Part shown: positions 12,287 to 40,113 of the stretch, piece after piece
Numbering within the stretch: the first letter of the stretch is position 1
How the letters are laid out: each line of letters opens with the position of its first letter
Origin: Synanceia verrucosa
Taxonomy: Eukaryota > Chordata > Actinopteri > Perciformes > Synanceiidae
Direction: 5' to 3'
Assembly: GCA_029721515.1 (NCBI GenBank)
Contig: CM056563.1
Span: 15,442,454 to 15,506,453, forward strand
Length of the DNA: 64,000 bases
The notes under the pieces: generated by a model
Database searches by the model: none
What the model was told of the DNA's origin: nothing
The model's input: the letters and a program-made list of their open reading frames with translations, nothing else
Made by a program: the position numbers and the translations under genes

Positions 12287-12303
12287 GTCACGAGTCACAT
12301 GAG
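12287..12303 (+). promoter_or_regulatory. CLEAR-like E-box pair upstream of clcn7
   Basis: GTCACGAGTCACATGAG holds two overlapping GTCAC cores. The second, GTCACATGAG, differs at two positions from the lysosomal-gene CLEAR consensus GTCACGTGAC bound by TFEB/TFE3. It sits about 105 bases before the ATG. Human CLCN7 belongs to the CLEAR network, which makes the site plausible, but it is imperfect. Confidence 0.4.
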
Positions 12304-12406
12304 TGGTCATGGGGAGCTGAGGGTGAATAACAGTAGTTAGCCAGCAACAACTGCGATTAATGACATAAATTAGCGACAGTCAGTGCGGCGAGTAACCGGG
12401 GCCTCC

Positions 12407-29866
<17,460 letters not shown>

Positions 29867-31265
29867 TAAAAGCACCCACACATACACAAAAACCAGGAAG
29901 TATGACCACCTCATAAAGCTGTTGATCACCAGCTATGTACACCCATGCAGGACACCATCAAGAGCCAAGAGATCATTATTAATATTATTATTGTTATGCC
30001 AAAATGGTCATCATGACAAGGAAACCCCAGGTACCATCCTGACTTATCAACAAAAAGATGAATTTAAATGTGTAAAATTGGAAGAAAAAACAGAAACTCA
30101 CTCTGTGTGAAATGATTCGTTGTTGTCACGGTTCGTTTGTCCGCTTCTGTGCTGAGGCGCTAAATGACATATTGGCACATGGTTTTTAATAATATATTTT
30201 CCGTATTAAAGACTTTTTCCTGTGCCCAGATATGTTCACAGAGCTCAATCGAGGTTTTATAATAAGAGGATCTTTCCTAAATAAATTCAGTTGGAATTAA
30301 AGAAGTCCAGGTGAGAGGAAACGTCTGACCCGTGTTAGCTGGTAAATTAGAAACCTCATGCCTTGTTTGGTTCACATACACCACTCTTAGTCTCCTCAAC
30401 ATCATGTAAATGGTATGCAGTGATACGTTATTAATCATTATAGCATTGATTAATTACATTTTCAGTGCATTCAGATGGATGTTTGTATGTCTTGGAGTTG
30501 AACTAAAAGAGACATTTGAAATATGTTGGCTAACCAGTGAAGATCCTCTTTGGCAAAGTCAGAAATGTTTTTACTTTCTATTATTGAGTAGTATTGCACT
30601 GAGCGAATGTTGTTATTTATTGTTAACGTTGAATATTTTAAGTTTGTGGTTTGGGCTCTTGGTCAGACAGAGTTTTCACATTTCCTGTAATTCACGATTC
30701 ACTGTGTTTTGAAGAGAGGACAAGAGGTTGAATGTCCATCTGATTATTTTGAGTCTCATTTGGTGGCAAGAGAGATCTGTCATGACAGGAGAGTACAGAT
30801 CATGCCATAGCTCTCTCTGTCAGCTTTACTGAGCATATAAATATATTTGTACTATTATCAGTAAATACTTTGATTGATACTCATTAGTACCCACATAATT
30901 TCTATCACCTCATATTTGCACTTTGACCTACTACTGAAAAGAAATCTGTTGAGAAATACCCCGATGAAGCTCTATATGAATGTAAACCACATACCCTCAA
31001 TTCAAACCAATTTATTCCCAAATTCCAGTTTAGTCATTGTACCACCCAAAACATAGTTATTTAATTATGTGAATTTGTAAATGTAACATTACTTAAATTA
31101 TCAGTGTTATCATTTTCTCTTTGTGCACTTTGTTAGGTTTTACTCATTTTTGTCTCCTTTGTAGTCTTTGTTTTGTTGTACATTTCTAAGTGTTAAAATA
31201 TGGACTATTTTATAACCACTGGATATGCCTTTTTTGAATTAATAAAGTTGTAATCTATCTATTGT
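29867..31265 (+). other. Probable clcn7 3' UTR
   Basis: AT-rich sequence with no coding potential follows the stop. An AATAAA at 31241-31246 followed by a T/GT-rich stretch is a good distal poly(A) signal. Earlier weak signals exist, so shorter forms are possible. Confidence 0.5.
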
Positions 31266-33445
31266 TATATGACTTGTTTGTCTGTTTGATTGGAAGACTT
31301 AAACTCAGCAAAAGGGTGAATTATACTCTCCACAGTACGTCTTTATTAAAGGATTGCCGTTGACATAGTAGTCAGAAAAACTCATGTCATCATTCAAAAT
31401 GTACAAAAATTTAATAGAAGGGAAAAAAGAAGAGAGAAATCAGAGCTTGCCAGGATCAAACCTGTGACCTTTCAATTACAGTTATTAAACACATTTACGA
31501 CCAACGGATACCTGTCAGTAGGGCAGACAGTATGCTGGCAGCTGAGGAAATGTAATCTTATAAAGCACCGGTGGTCCACAGGGGGAACACCGTCATGTGT
31601 AGTGTGTAATGCTGATCATGCAGATTAATTACATGCTTACTTACTCACCTGTCTGGAACAGATTCTGTAATTCCCTGAAGAATATTGTTGTGGCGACTCA
31701 CAGTAAACAATTTCAGCAACACTACTTCTTTCAGTCTCCACTAGATGTCATAGAATGTCCAGATTAAAAACTTTGCTTTGGCTCAAACTACAGAGGCAAA
31801 GTTACTTCAATGCAGACTCAGCTGTTCCATATTGATGAGACGACAGGAAGCCTCAAAGGTCAGGGAGTAAAAAGAATGGAAAAAAAACGAGACAGGAGAA
31901 AGGATTGAAGGGTGGATAGGTTGTCAAGCAGTTCTTTCATAGGCAAGGTGGGTCTGTTGGTGCTTCAGCATTTTCCATACTGTAACAATAAAACAAAATT
32001 CCTGAAATTATGGCTTTTTAGTTTTGGTGTGCCACCCCAAGATTTTAAGTAGCCCCAGGCGGCCACCCCTGATTATCTCCTCCAGGTGTTTTTTTTCCAT
32101 ATTTGAATTTTATCATGTTCTAACTTCAGAGTGATTCAGATTAGAGACTAGAGAGTATTAAAAGTCCAGTTTGACAATTTCTTCTCAAATTGTTGCATTG
32201 TCAGTACATGTGTATCTTTCCATATTAAATAGTTTTTTCCAGACAGTTTTGACAGTTAGGGGGTCCTCTTGACACCATCTCCTGGTGGTTGTTTTCTTTG
32301 CTGCTGCAACCAAAATCCTTACAAGATAGTGAACATTTCAATAGATATTGTTCCCTTGAAGTTGTCCAGATGCAATACTTGAAAAGTTTTTGGTATCATA
32401 TCCTAATATCAGTTACAATTCAGTTCATACATCAGTCCAGTATTTCTGCATTTTCTACATTCCTAAAAAACATATGTGCAACATTAGTCTCCCCACACAG
32501 TCCCCAACACGCCTCGTGAGTATGCATGTATTTGCTCTTAGTCTTGGGAACTATGAAGAATCAGATTTACATGTTTTCAGAGCTGGTAGTAGATTGCTTT
32601 ATGGAATATATCGTACATTATACTAGTCTTCATTGGATAATAGTGTTTTGCTTTCTTTCACCCATTTATCTCAAATAATGTTGATGCTTTTCTATTCCCC
32701 GTGAGACCTTGATTTAAAGCTGCTATAACTACAGAATTTACCACTTTACACACTGTTGTAATAATTCTGTTCAGTTCTTGCAGTAGGTGTGGTTTTACAT
32801 CTTTCACAAAGAAGTCTGATCTGTAGATACCTAAACAAATCACAGCTCTCCAAATTCGAGCCTGTTTATTGTTCAATTCGATATCTTTCCATTTTGCAGT
32901 ATACATTGGATCACACCAATATACTAACTACTGAAGCTGTGCAGCATAGAAGTATTCTTGAAGATTTGGTAAAGCCCTCTCACCCTTGTCTTTCGGTGCT
33001 CGGATTGTTGTGTATTTGACCCTTGGTTTCTTCCCACACCGAATATTTTTTTTTTGTCCCATTCTGCAAACTCCTCCAGGTGGCTTTATAGGCAGCCTAA
33101 AGTATAATAATCCATCAGCTGAAAAAAGAAGAACAAGGGACAGCTGCTGAGACTTAGGCAGCCTGATAATTGCGGACTAGCTACTGTTAAAGTGTTAAGT
33201 AATGGACACGAGCATTCAAGAATTTATTCTGCCTAGGACAGCATAAGGAAGCAAAATGTCACTAGGTCATGAGGATGAGTTAGTAGTTGAGTATTAGGTT
33301 ACAATTAAAAAAAGGGGAATGCCCATATGAGTGTTGTACCATGTATTATATATTTTTTGGGTGATTTTGACCTACATGTATTTGGAATTATTTGACTGAT
33401 GATGAAACGTCTTTACGACTACATTTTCTCTGTATTTGCAGGGTG

Positions 33446-33690
33446 TTTTATTTTTACACAGGTTTTTCCTGTTTGAGTAAATTATATGGTTATGCATGCT
33501 AAACCCAGAGGTGTGCCTTATCCTGAGATGCTCTTTATGACATTATGCCTGTTCAGTTACACCTTTTGCAGATGCCACTCATTTCAGCAGGAACCACTGC
33601 TGTTGATTTAAAGAAATATGAATGTAATGGGTTTATGGCACTGCTTATGGACAGGAGAAAGACCCTCTGCTGATATTAACCATTTGAAAT
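33446..33690 (+). repeat. Duplicated repeat, copy 1
   Basis: Shares TTTCCTGTTTGAGTAAA, ATATGGTTATG, CTCTTTATGACAT, AGATGCCACTCATTTCAGCAGG and GACCCTCTGCTGA with 36893-37115 in the same order and orientation. Confidence 0.85.
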
Positions 33691-34020
33691 TTATAGTTTT
33701 ACTGCATACAATGACTTTTTTATAGAGCCCCACCTTAGATGAATTTGCACTGTTGATAAAATTATCTCTGAAATGCATTTCCATTATAGAGATTCAATCG
33801 CTGTTTCTCTATGAGCGCTATTGCCTCCCCATGGCACTCAACATGGTGGCTGCTGGGCTTGGTAGCTTGCAGCTAACAATGCTAACCATGTTGCTAACAG
33901 TGGAAACAACAGAGCTTACAAAATAAACAGTGTTTACTGGGATGAGGGGGGTGCGATGCTATTATAACACTGTTGCTGGGCAGGATGTCATTGTCAGTTA
34001 TAACCTGCAGAGCAGAGAGC

Positions 34021-34461
34021 TGGTTATTTAGCAGGTTAGCTAGCAGGTTATCTGGCATGTTAGCAGGTTGGCTAGCATGTAACCTAGTAGGTTCGCATGT
34101 TAGCTAGCATGTTAGCAGGTTAGACAGCAGTTTAGCATGTTAGCTAGCATGTTAGCAGCTTAGACAGCACTTTAACAGGTTAGCTAGCATGTTAGCGGGT
34201 TAGACAGCAGTTTAGCAGGTTAGCTAGCATGTTAGCAGGTTAGACAGCAGTTTAGCAGGTTAGCTAGCATGTTAGCAGCTTAGACAGCACTTTAACAGGT
34301 TAGCTAGCATGTTAGCAGGTTAGACAGCAGTTTAGCAGGTTAGCTAGCATGTTAGCGGGTTAGACAGCAGTTTAGCAGGTTAGCTAGCATGTTAGCAGGT
34401 TAGACAGCAGTTTAGCAGGTTAGCTAGCATGTTAGCAGGTTAGACAGCAGTTTAGCAGGTA
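34021..34461 (+). repeat. 40-bp minisatellite with variant units
   Basis: Exact 40-bp period with units starting at 34107, 34147, 34187 and every 40 bases to 34427. The unit begins GCATGTTAGCAGGTTAGACA and ends TTAGCAGGTTAGCTA. Variant B (AGCTTAGACAGCACTTTAAC) is at 34147 and 34267; variant C (TTAGCGGGTTAG) is at 34187 and 34347. The preceding 34021-34106 is degenerate. Each unit is itself built of about four 10-bp TTAGC-type subrepeats. Confidence 0.97.
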
Positions 34462-35599
34462 CCTTGCATGTTGGGCACAGTTATGTTCACTGAATTCTCA
34501 TCAAAGCACAGAAACTCAGATTACAGATTTCATTCTTTGCTCAGGTGACGTTAGACATCACTGTATCTTTACTGAGCAAGTAGTTGTTGGCTGTTATATT
34601 AATACTCTGGATAGATCATTTTAAGTTATCTGTATTAGTGCTCATTTCATAGCATTGTGGCACAAAGTTTGAAAATGTGCTTAGATTACTGTAGATTGTT
34701 TGAGTCACTTTAACAACCTTTAAAAATCATTTATGATTTATAAATATGACAAAATTACATTTAAGAGGTTGTAGCGGGCTCAGTCTTAAAGCTAGCTGAA
34801 TATAGTGGCATCATACGAAACTAAAGGGTCATGTTAACTTGGTGTGATTTTTGGTTGTGGGTTAAAATTGATCGAAAGAGGTGTTAGTTATTGTTACATA
34901 GTGTTGTCAATGAGGTTCCACCAAATATTCAACTTTCCTTGAGAGGTCATAATTGTGTCCACTCAGTCGAGTTTATTCAGTTTGCAGATACTTTTGTATG
35001 AAAGACTTTTCTTGTATTTGAGCAGGAAGAACAAGATAATCCAAGGAAATAATCTTCTTAATTTTTGCAGCAATGGAGACAAACTGGAAAGTGTTACCTG
35101 AGGACAGAGTGGGTTGGGCCTGCAGTCAACTCTCAGGGTCTAAAAGCTCACAGCTGAACAGCGAGACAAGATTTTTGCTGCCAGTCGACTTCTGTGAAGA
35201 GTCTCTCACCTTCATCTGAAAAAGGTAACAGATCAGTTACGCAATATTAGTTACTTGACTGGTGCAGGGACAAAGTGACTTTCTGTGTATTAAAACACAG
35301 ATATATGTACGTGTGTGATATACAGTCAGTATATTCAGATTATGATTAAATTCTCAAATGTGAGAATTGGCTGCGTTTGTCTGATTGATTGATAGTTGGG
35401 CTGGGATATTTGTTTTTTTGACTGTTTCTTTTGACTGATTTTGGATGTTATTAGTATTTTTCTGACACTATTTAGACTAAACTAAATGAGTCACTCATCA
35501 AAAAGTAGTTAAAAAATGAATAAACCACGCTAAAAATAATAGCTGGCTGCAGCCTGAATTTGTAAGATTTGCTTATACTTTATCAGACGACAGTATGTC

Positions 35600-35850
35600 A
35601 CTTTATTATAAAGTATAAAGTACTCAGGTATAATGTTCACCATCCTGGTTAAGCATGTTAGCATGGAAAAATACCACCAAGGCTGATGGAAATGATATTA
35701 GTTTTGTCAGTATTGTGTTGTACTAATTGAACTTTTTGTAGGATTCATGCTCCTGTGTGTATTTAATGGCAATCCACTCAGTAGATGATATTTCAGTCTT
35801 GACCAAAGTGGTGGATTGACCAACATCTCTAGAGCTACTCTGCTAAAAAC
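35600..35850 (+). repeat. Old teleost dispersed repeat, same family as 960-1985
   Basis: Carries ACCATCCTGGTTAAGCATGTTAGCATG, split by changes, then ATGGCAATCCACTCAGTAGA and GATATTTCAGTCTTGACC, which are typical tail blocks of this family. Confidence 0.55.
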
Positions 35851-36654
35851 AAACCATTTCCATCCAAACAATGTTGCATGTGTGCTAAGTGTGACGTTCT
35901 GTTCTGCTGCAGAATGTGCACAGTTTATCATGATATGGTGATGTTGGTGATGCTACCTTCTGAAACTCCTCATCTGCCTTTGATAAATTGAGTCAAATAT
36001 ATTCACATAATAATCACTGATCATCTGACAAAAAAGGCCCCTTACTCATTCCTTCATCCCCTGAAAAACTTGATTGCTGTCCTGGTTACCTCCATACTTA
36101 TTCAATCACTCCTTGAGGAACACCTTTGTGTTTATTAACTCCCTTTACCACATTAATTCATTCCCTCTGAGAATTAGCGTCAGGGTTATTCAGTCATTCC
36201 CAGCCTGACTAAATCAGGTGGTTGCGGTTGAATGGGCTACAAATGAGACGTGTTATTCTTTCTACACTAAGCAGAGATAAATGGTCTCCACCCAACATGC
36301 TGTCTGGAAACCATTTAGACACTTTTTATACAGGCACGCCAAGTTTATATCTTACAGTACATACTGTTTGTGAGAGCAAATGCATTCACCAAAGTTTAAT
36401 GGAATAACTCACCAAATACATGTAGATATATTTGCAAATCCATGTGACATCAGTCCCTGAATAATAATTTTTGCCTTGTCACTGTAGGATTATAGTGTTT
36501 TTTTCTCAACCATCAGCAGCACCAGTACACCATATAGAGACACATTTCTGATGTGTTTAGTGTATGAATTAAAGGTGCAGTATCGATGATTCATTTGTAA
36601 TGCTCACAAAAATGGGAAAGATAATTGAAAACAGCAGAACTTCTTGATTAGTTG

Positions 36655-36720
36655 AGTAAATTTTATTTGCATAGCACAATCACAAATTATCTGCAGAGGG
36701 CTTTACAGGTTACAACACCC
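36655..36720 (+). repeat. Short retroelement-like tail
   Basis: AAATTTTATTTGCATAGCAC followed by AGAGGGCTTTACAGG is a very common type of teleost repeat tail. Recognised from pattern only. Confidence 0.45.
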
Positions 36721-36892
36721 AAAATATTAAGCTTTTGCTTTTATGTTGCCGTCCAATTATGTTTTCTCAGCACTGAGTCTGTGTTTGCCTGTACAGATGA
36801 GGGAGGGACAGGTTCAGTCAAGAGTTGAGCTACCGGCTTCTTGTTCTGAATAAAATTAATCAGCACAGCTTGTTCTCAGTTGGCACCTGCAG

Positions 36893-37115
36893 GACATTTT
36901 ATCAGGTCTTTCCTGTTTGAGTAAAATATATGGTTATGTGTAAACCCTGGGGTGCTCCTTATCTTGAGACACTCTTTATGACATCATTCCTGTTCAATCA
37001 CACCTTTATAGATGCCACTCATTTCAGCAGGTACCACTGCTGATGATGATTTATATTTGCATGAAGAGATATGAATATAATGGGTTCATGGCAACAGAGA
37101 AAGATCCTCTGCTGA
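36893..37115 (+). repeat. Duplicated repeat, copy 2
   Basis: Second copy of the 33446-33690 sequence with scattered substitutions and small indels. The shared core is GATGCCACTCATTTCAGCAG, 3.4 kb from copy 1. Confidence 0.85.
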
Positions 37116-37984
37116 CAATGAAAGGGGTGATTGATAGCTCAAGGCAATAATATTAAATCTCTTTTAACTTTAAAATGATCGACTTGTACAGATTTTTGTC
37201 AGTTTGAGAGGATTTTTTTGAGCCCTGAAATAATATAATCTATTATCTACTCACAAATAGATTCAGTTAGTTTCTGTGCAGATTGTTAGATTTAGTATTA
37301 ATATTTAGTATTTTAAACAATGGGGTCTATTGTTAAGACTATTGCTGAATGTTCCTGTTTGTGCAAAATGTACACATATGGGATGTGTTTAAATTAAATG
37401 GTCTAAATTGTACATTTTCATAAAATACACCTGATAGATGTTTGACACGATGCCACCATAGTCTTTAAGTTCTTGCTTTTTCGTCTTAATTACTAGTTTG
37501 TTTTTCTAAAATAAACAGTATAACAGAATCTGAAACATCCATATAATCAGCAGTGAACCACGACTGATATCTATTATTCAATGGAAGACCTACAGTGTAT
37601 ATTGACCCAATATATTGGTCTAGCTCTGCAGCTCGAGTCTATAAACAACCTCTCTGCTCCAATATGAGCTCACTGTTTTCTTCTGGCAAGAAGACAAACT
37701 GTCGCCAAATTGAGTCAGTATCAGGACATGGTCTCAGTGTTTTTATCTCACTTTCTCCCTCACCAATGTTCATTTTCCATTCCAACCACAGGAGCCGACA
37801 TCCCTCGTTTGTCAAACTGTCTCTTCCCACTAATGTAAGTGCATTTCTTGAGTTCAAAGATTAATTCTGACGAGGCAAAACAAATGTGTATAAACTCATA
37901 GATTTTTGGCTAAATTCCGAATAAGCCACCTCTAAATCTTTCTGTATACATTCACATATATGCAGGTGTAAAATAAAATAATAT

Positions 37985-38130
37985 AATCTTTTATTTGTCC
38001 CACAAATGGGGAAATTTACATCTTTGCAGCAGCAAAGTGGATATAGCAATATTACAATAAAGGCAGACATAAGAAATAAGAACTAGTGGCATAAGTAAGC
38101 CAGTATATCAGTAGAATGTGATGAAAACAT
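37985..38130 (+). repeat. TTTATT...GGGGAAATTTACA repeat family
   Basis: TTTATTTGTCCCACAAATGG then GGAAATTTACATC and GCAGCAGCAAAG. Related copies are at about 15935-16050 and 60307-60420, both with AAATTTACAGCATC. Confidence 0.6.
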
Positions 38131-38729
38131 GCTAATAGAAGTAGATAACAAAGGAAAATGAGTAAATAAGATCATGCCAATGTTTGGCAGAGAATGAGGG
38201 ACAGAGAAAGAGAGGAGTTGTCTCACATGACTGCAACATGACAGCCGCTCAGCGTCTGAATGACAGATTAACAATCTGACTGTCAACTGGGAGTAGCAGC
38301 TCCTTTTTTATTCCACAGTGTTATCCTTTTGGACCGGAAATGCAAAAACCTGTGGTGGTGGTGGGGGGATGAAATGATGAAGAAGAAGAATATGGAGAGG
38401 AGGGATGAAACAATGAGAGCAGGAGTCATGATTGAAGCCCACTGCTGACAGGGTGTGGTCACTAAAAGACAGGGAGATAAGGGGGGGTAAATAGAGACTC
38501 AGTGATGAATGGGTGGAGGGAGAGAGTGGACACCGCGTGAGAATTTGTATAAGTGATGAAAAATGAAGAATGCATGAAAGAGTTGAGAGGAGGGGAGGAA
38601 GAGTGAATGAGGGAGGGGGGTGAAGGATGAGCTCATTGCAGTCTCTGGGCTGATGACACGAGGAGGAGGAGGAGGAGGAGGGAGGGAAGGGTTCGCTGCT
38701 CGTCTGCGAATCGATAGCCAGCGTCTGAG

Positions 38730-38733
<4 letters not shown>

Positions 38734-38771
<38 letters not shown>

Positions 38772-38916
38772 CAGACAGCTCTGCCTGTGGCCGTTAACTC
38801 CCAGCATCCTCGCTGCTGCTTGCAACAAAAAGAAAAACAGCTGACGGTTTTAGCCTTTAGGTTCCTTTTTCTTTTTCTGAGAAGAAGCAGTTTAGAAAAG
38901 CCGGCTGCTTCTCTCG

Positions 38917-38977
<61 letters not shown>
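38734..38977. repeat. (AC)n and (CT)n tracts upstream of arhgdig
   Basis: (AC)n at 38734-38767 and an almost pure (CT)n at 38910-38977. Both lie within about 560 bp upstream of the arhgdig start codon, in a probable 5' UTR or promoter region. Confidence 0.95.
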
Positions 38978-38980
<3 letters not shown>

Positions 38981-39291
38981 TCCACACCCAAGGATACCCT
39001 CCCTCTGCCTCGCTGCCTCTGTCTCCCTCTTCCTCTTCCCCTTCCACCCCTACAACTACATTTTTTTGTTACTTCCTCTGGGAAGGAGATGCTCATCTGA
39101 CCTCCCCACCACCACCACCACCCCCTCCTGCACCTTTTCTTCTGAAATCCAACTCTTTTGTGGATGCTCTCCTCTTTAATCCATCCCCTGCTTTGCTACT
39201 TCAGTGCTACCTGTGGAGGTTTCTCCCTGCTTCTTTCTGTTTTTTCCTCGTGCCAGCCGTCGTACAGAGCGCAGCCCCGCAGAGAGGCGCC

Positions 39292-39681
39292 ATGCTGGGA
39301 TTGGATGTATGTGAGTTTGGGGGTCAGGTGCTGGAGCTGCTGTGGTTAACTATGTGCTACAGAGGTGAGGCGATGGATGAGTGAATTAGTGTAACTTTGT
39401 TGATCTAAGTTATTATACTGTGCATGAATTATCTATTAAATTATTTGTAATATAGAAATCCAATAAAAATGCATAGGCAGGTCTGTTAGTTTTAAAGGGT
39501 GGTCTTCTCTCTGTGTGTGTATGTGCGTGCATGTGTGCGTGTGCGTGTGCGTGTGTGTGTGTGTGTCTCTCATATGTCTCTATCGTGGCGGGTGTAGACA
39601 TTTTTATGTCTAACATGAAGCGCTGCCAAGACAAGCCAAAGGTGGCAGGTCAATAGCTATTGATCACATCCCACGCTATCC

Positions 39682-39713
<32 letters not shown>

Positions 39714-39849
39714 TGTGTGTGCGCGTGTGTGTGCTCGTGTGTGTGTGTGTGGTGCGTGTTGCTGGCTTTTGTAATTATGTTTCTGCTCACATAGGCTACA
39801 CACATGCAAAAGGGTGTGTGTTCATGGGAAATGTTAGCAGAGAGATCAG

Positions 39850-39892
<43 letters not shown>

Positions 39893-40062
39893 TGTGTGTG
39901 ATGTCTGCTGTTACTTCTAACAGTATTTTCTGCTAGTATTTGCAACAATACTACATCAGCATGGTAGCTCTTTCTGTGTGTGTGCGTGCATGTGTGTGTG
40001 TGTGCACTGCAGTAGTGTTGAGCAGTTACAGATGGTGGATCAGTCGTGGGGTTTCCCTCACA

Positions 40063-40113
<51 letters not shown>

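Larger units (their letters stand above)
11064..12406. other. ptx4 3' flank and clcn7 promoter region
   Basis: The left part is AT-rich ptx4 3' UTR or flank with an (AC)n run at 11694-11737. From about 12180 the composition turns GC-richer with several CpGs just before the clcn7 start, as expected for a housekeeping promoter. No further coding exon is seen. Confidence 0.6.
31266..39291. other. Intergenic region between clcn7 and arhgdig
   Basis: About 8 kb without a convincing exon. It holds the duplicated repeat pair, the 40-bp minisatellite, old dispersed repeats and, near 38.5-39.2 kb, purine-rich then pyrimidine-rich DNA with (AC)n and (CT)n runs before arhgdig. ORFs at 32289-33019 lack domains and splice logic. 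A human PDIA2-like gene, the usual ARHGDIG neighbour, is not seen here. Confidence 0.6.

Noticed and set aside
12383..12406. Upstream extension of the clcn7 frame
   Set aside because: The codon at 12383 is GTG, not ATG, and the human protein starts with MAN at the position matching 12407.
32289..33019. Several 75-85 aa frames in the clcn7-arhgdig interval
   Set aside because: No conserved motif, AT-rich composition, and frames overlap on both strands. The region could be an old repeat, but I could not identify it.
34021..34461. Possible CRISPR array because of regular spacing
   Set aside because: The repeats are head-to-tail 40-bp units with no unique spacers, and the genome is a vertebrate.
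38308..38828. Overlapping 151-aa and 109-aa minus-strand frames
   Set aside because: Composition is Pro/Ser/His-rich from purine-rich and (AC)n DNA. No conserved motif is seen.
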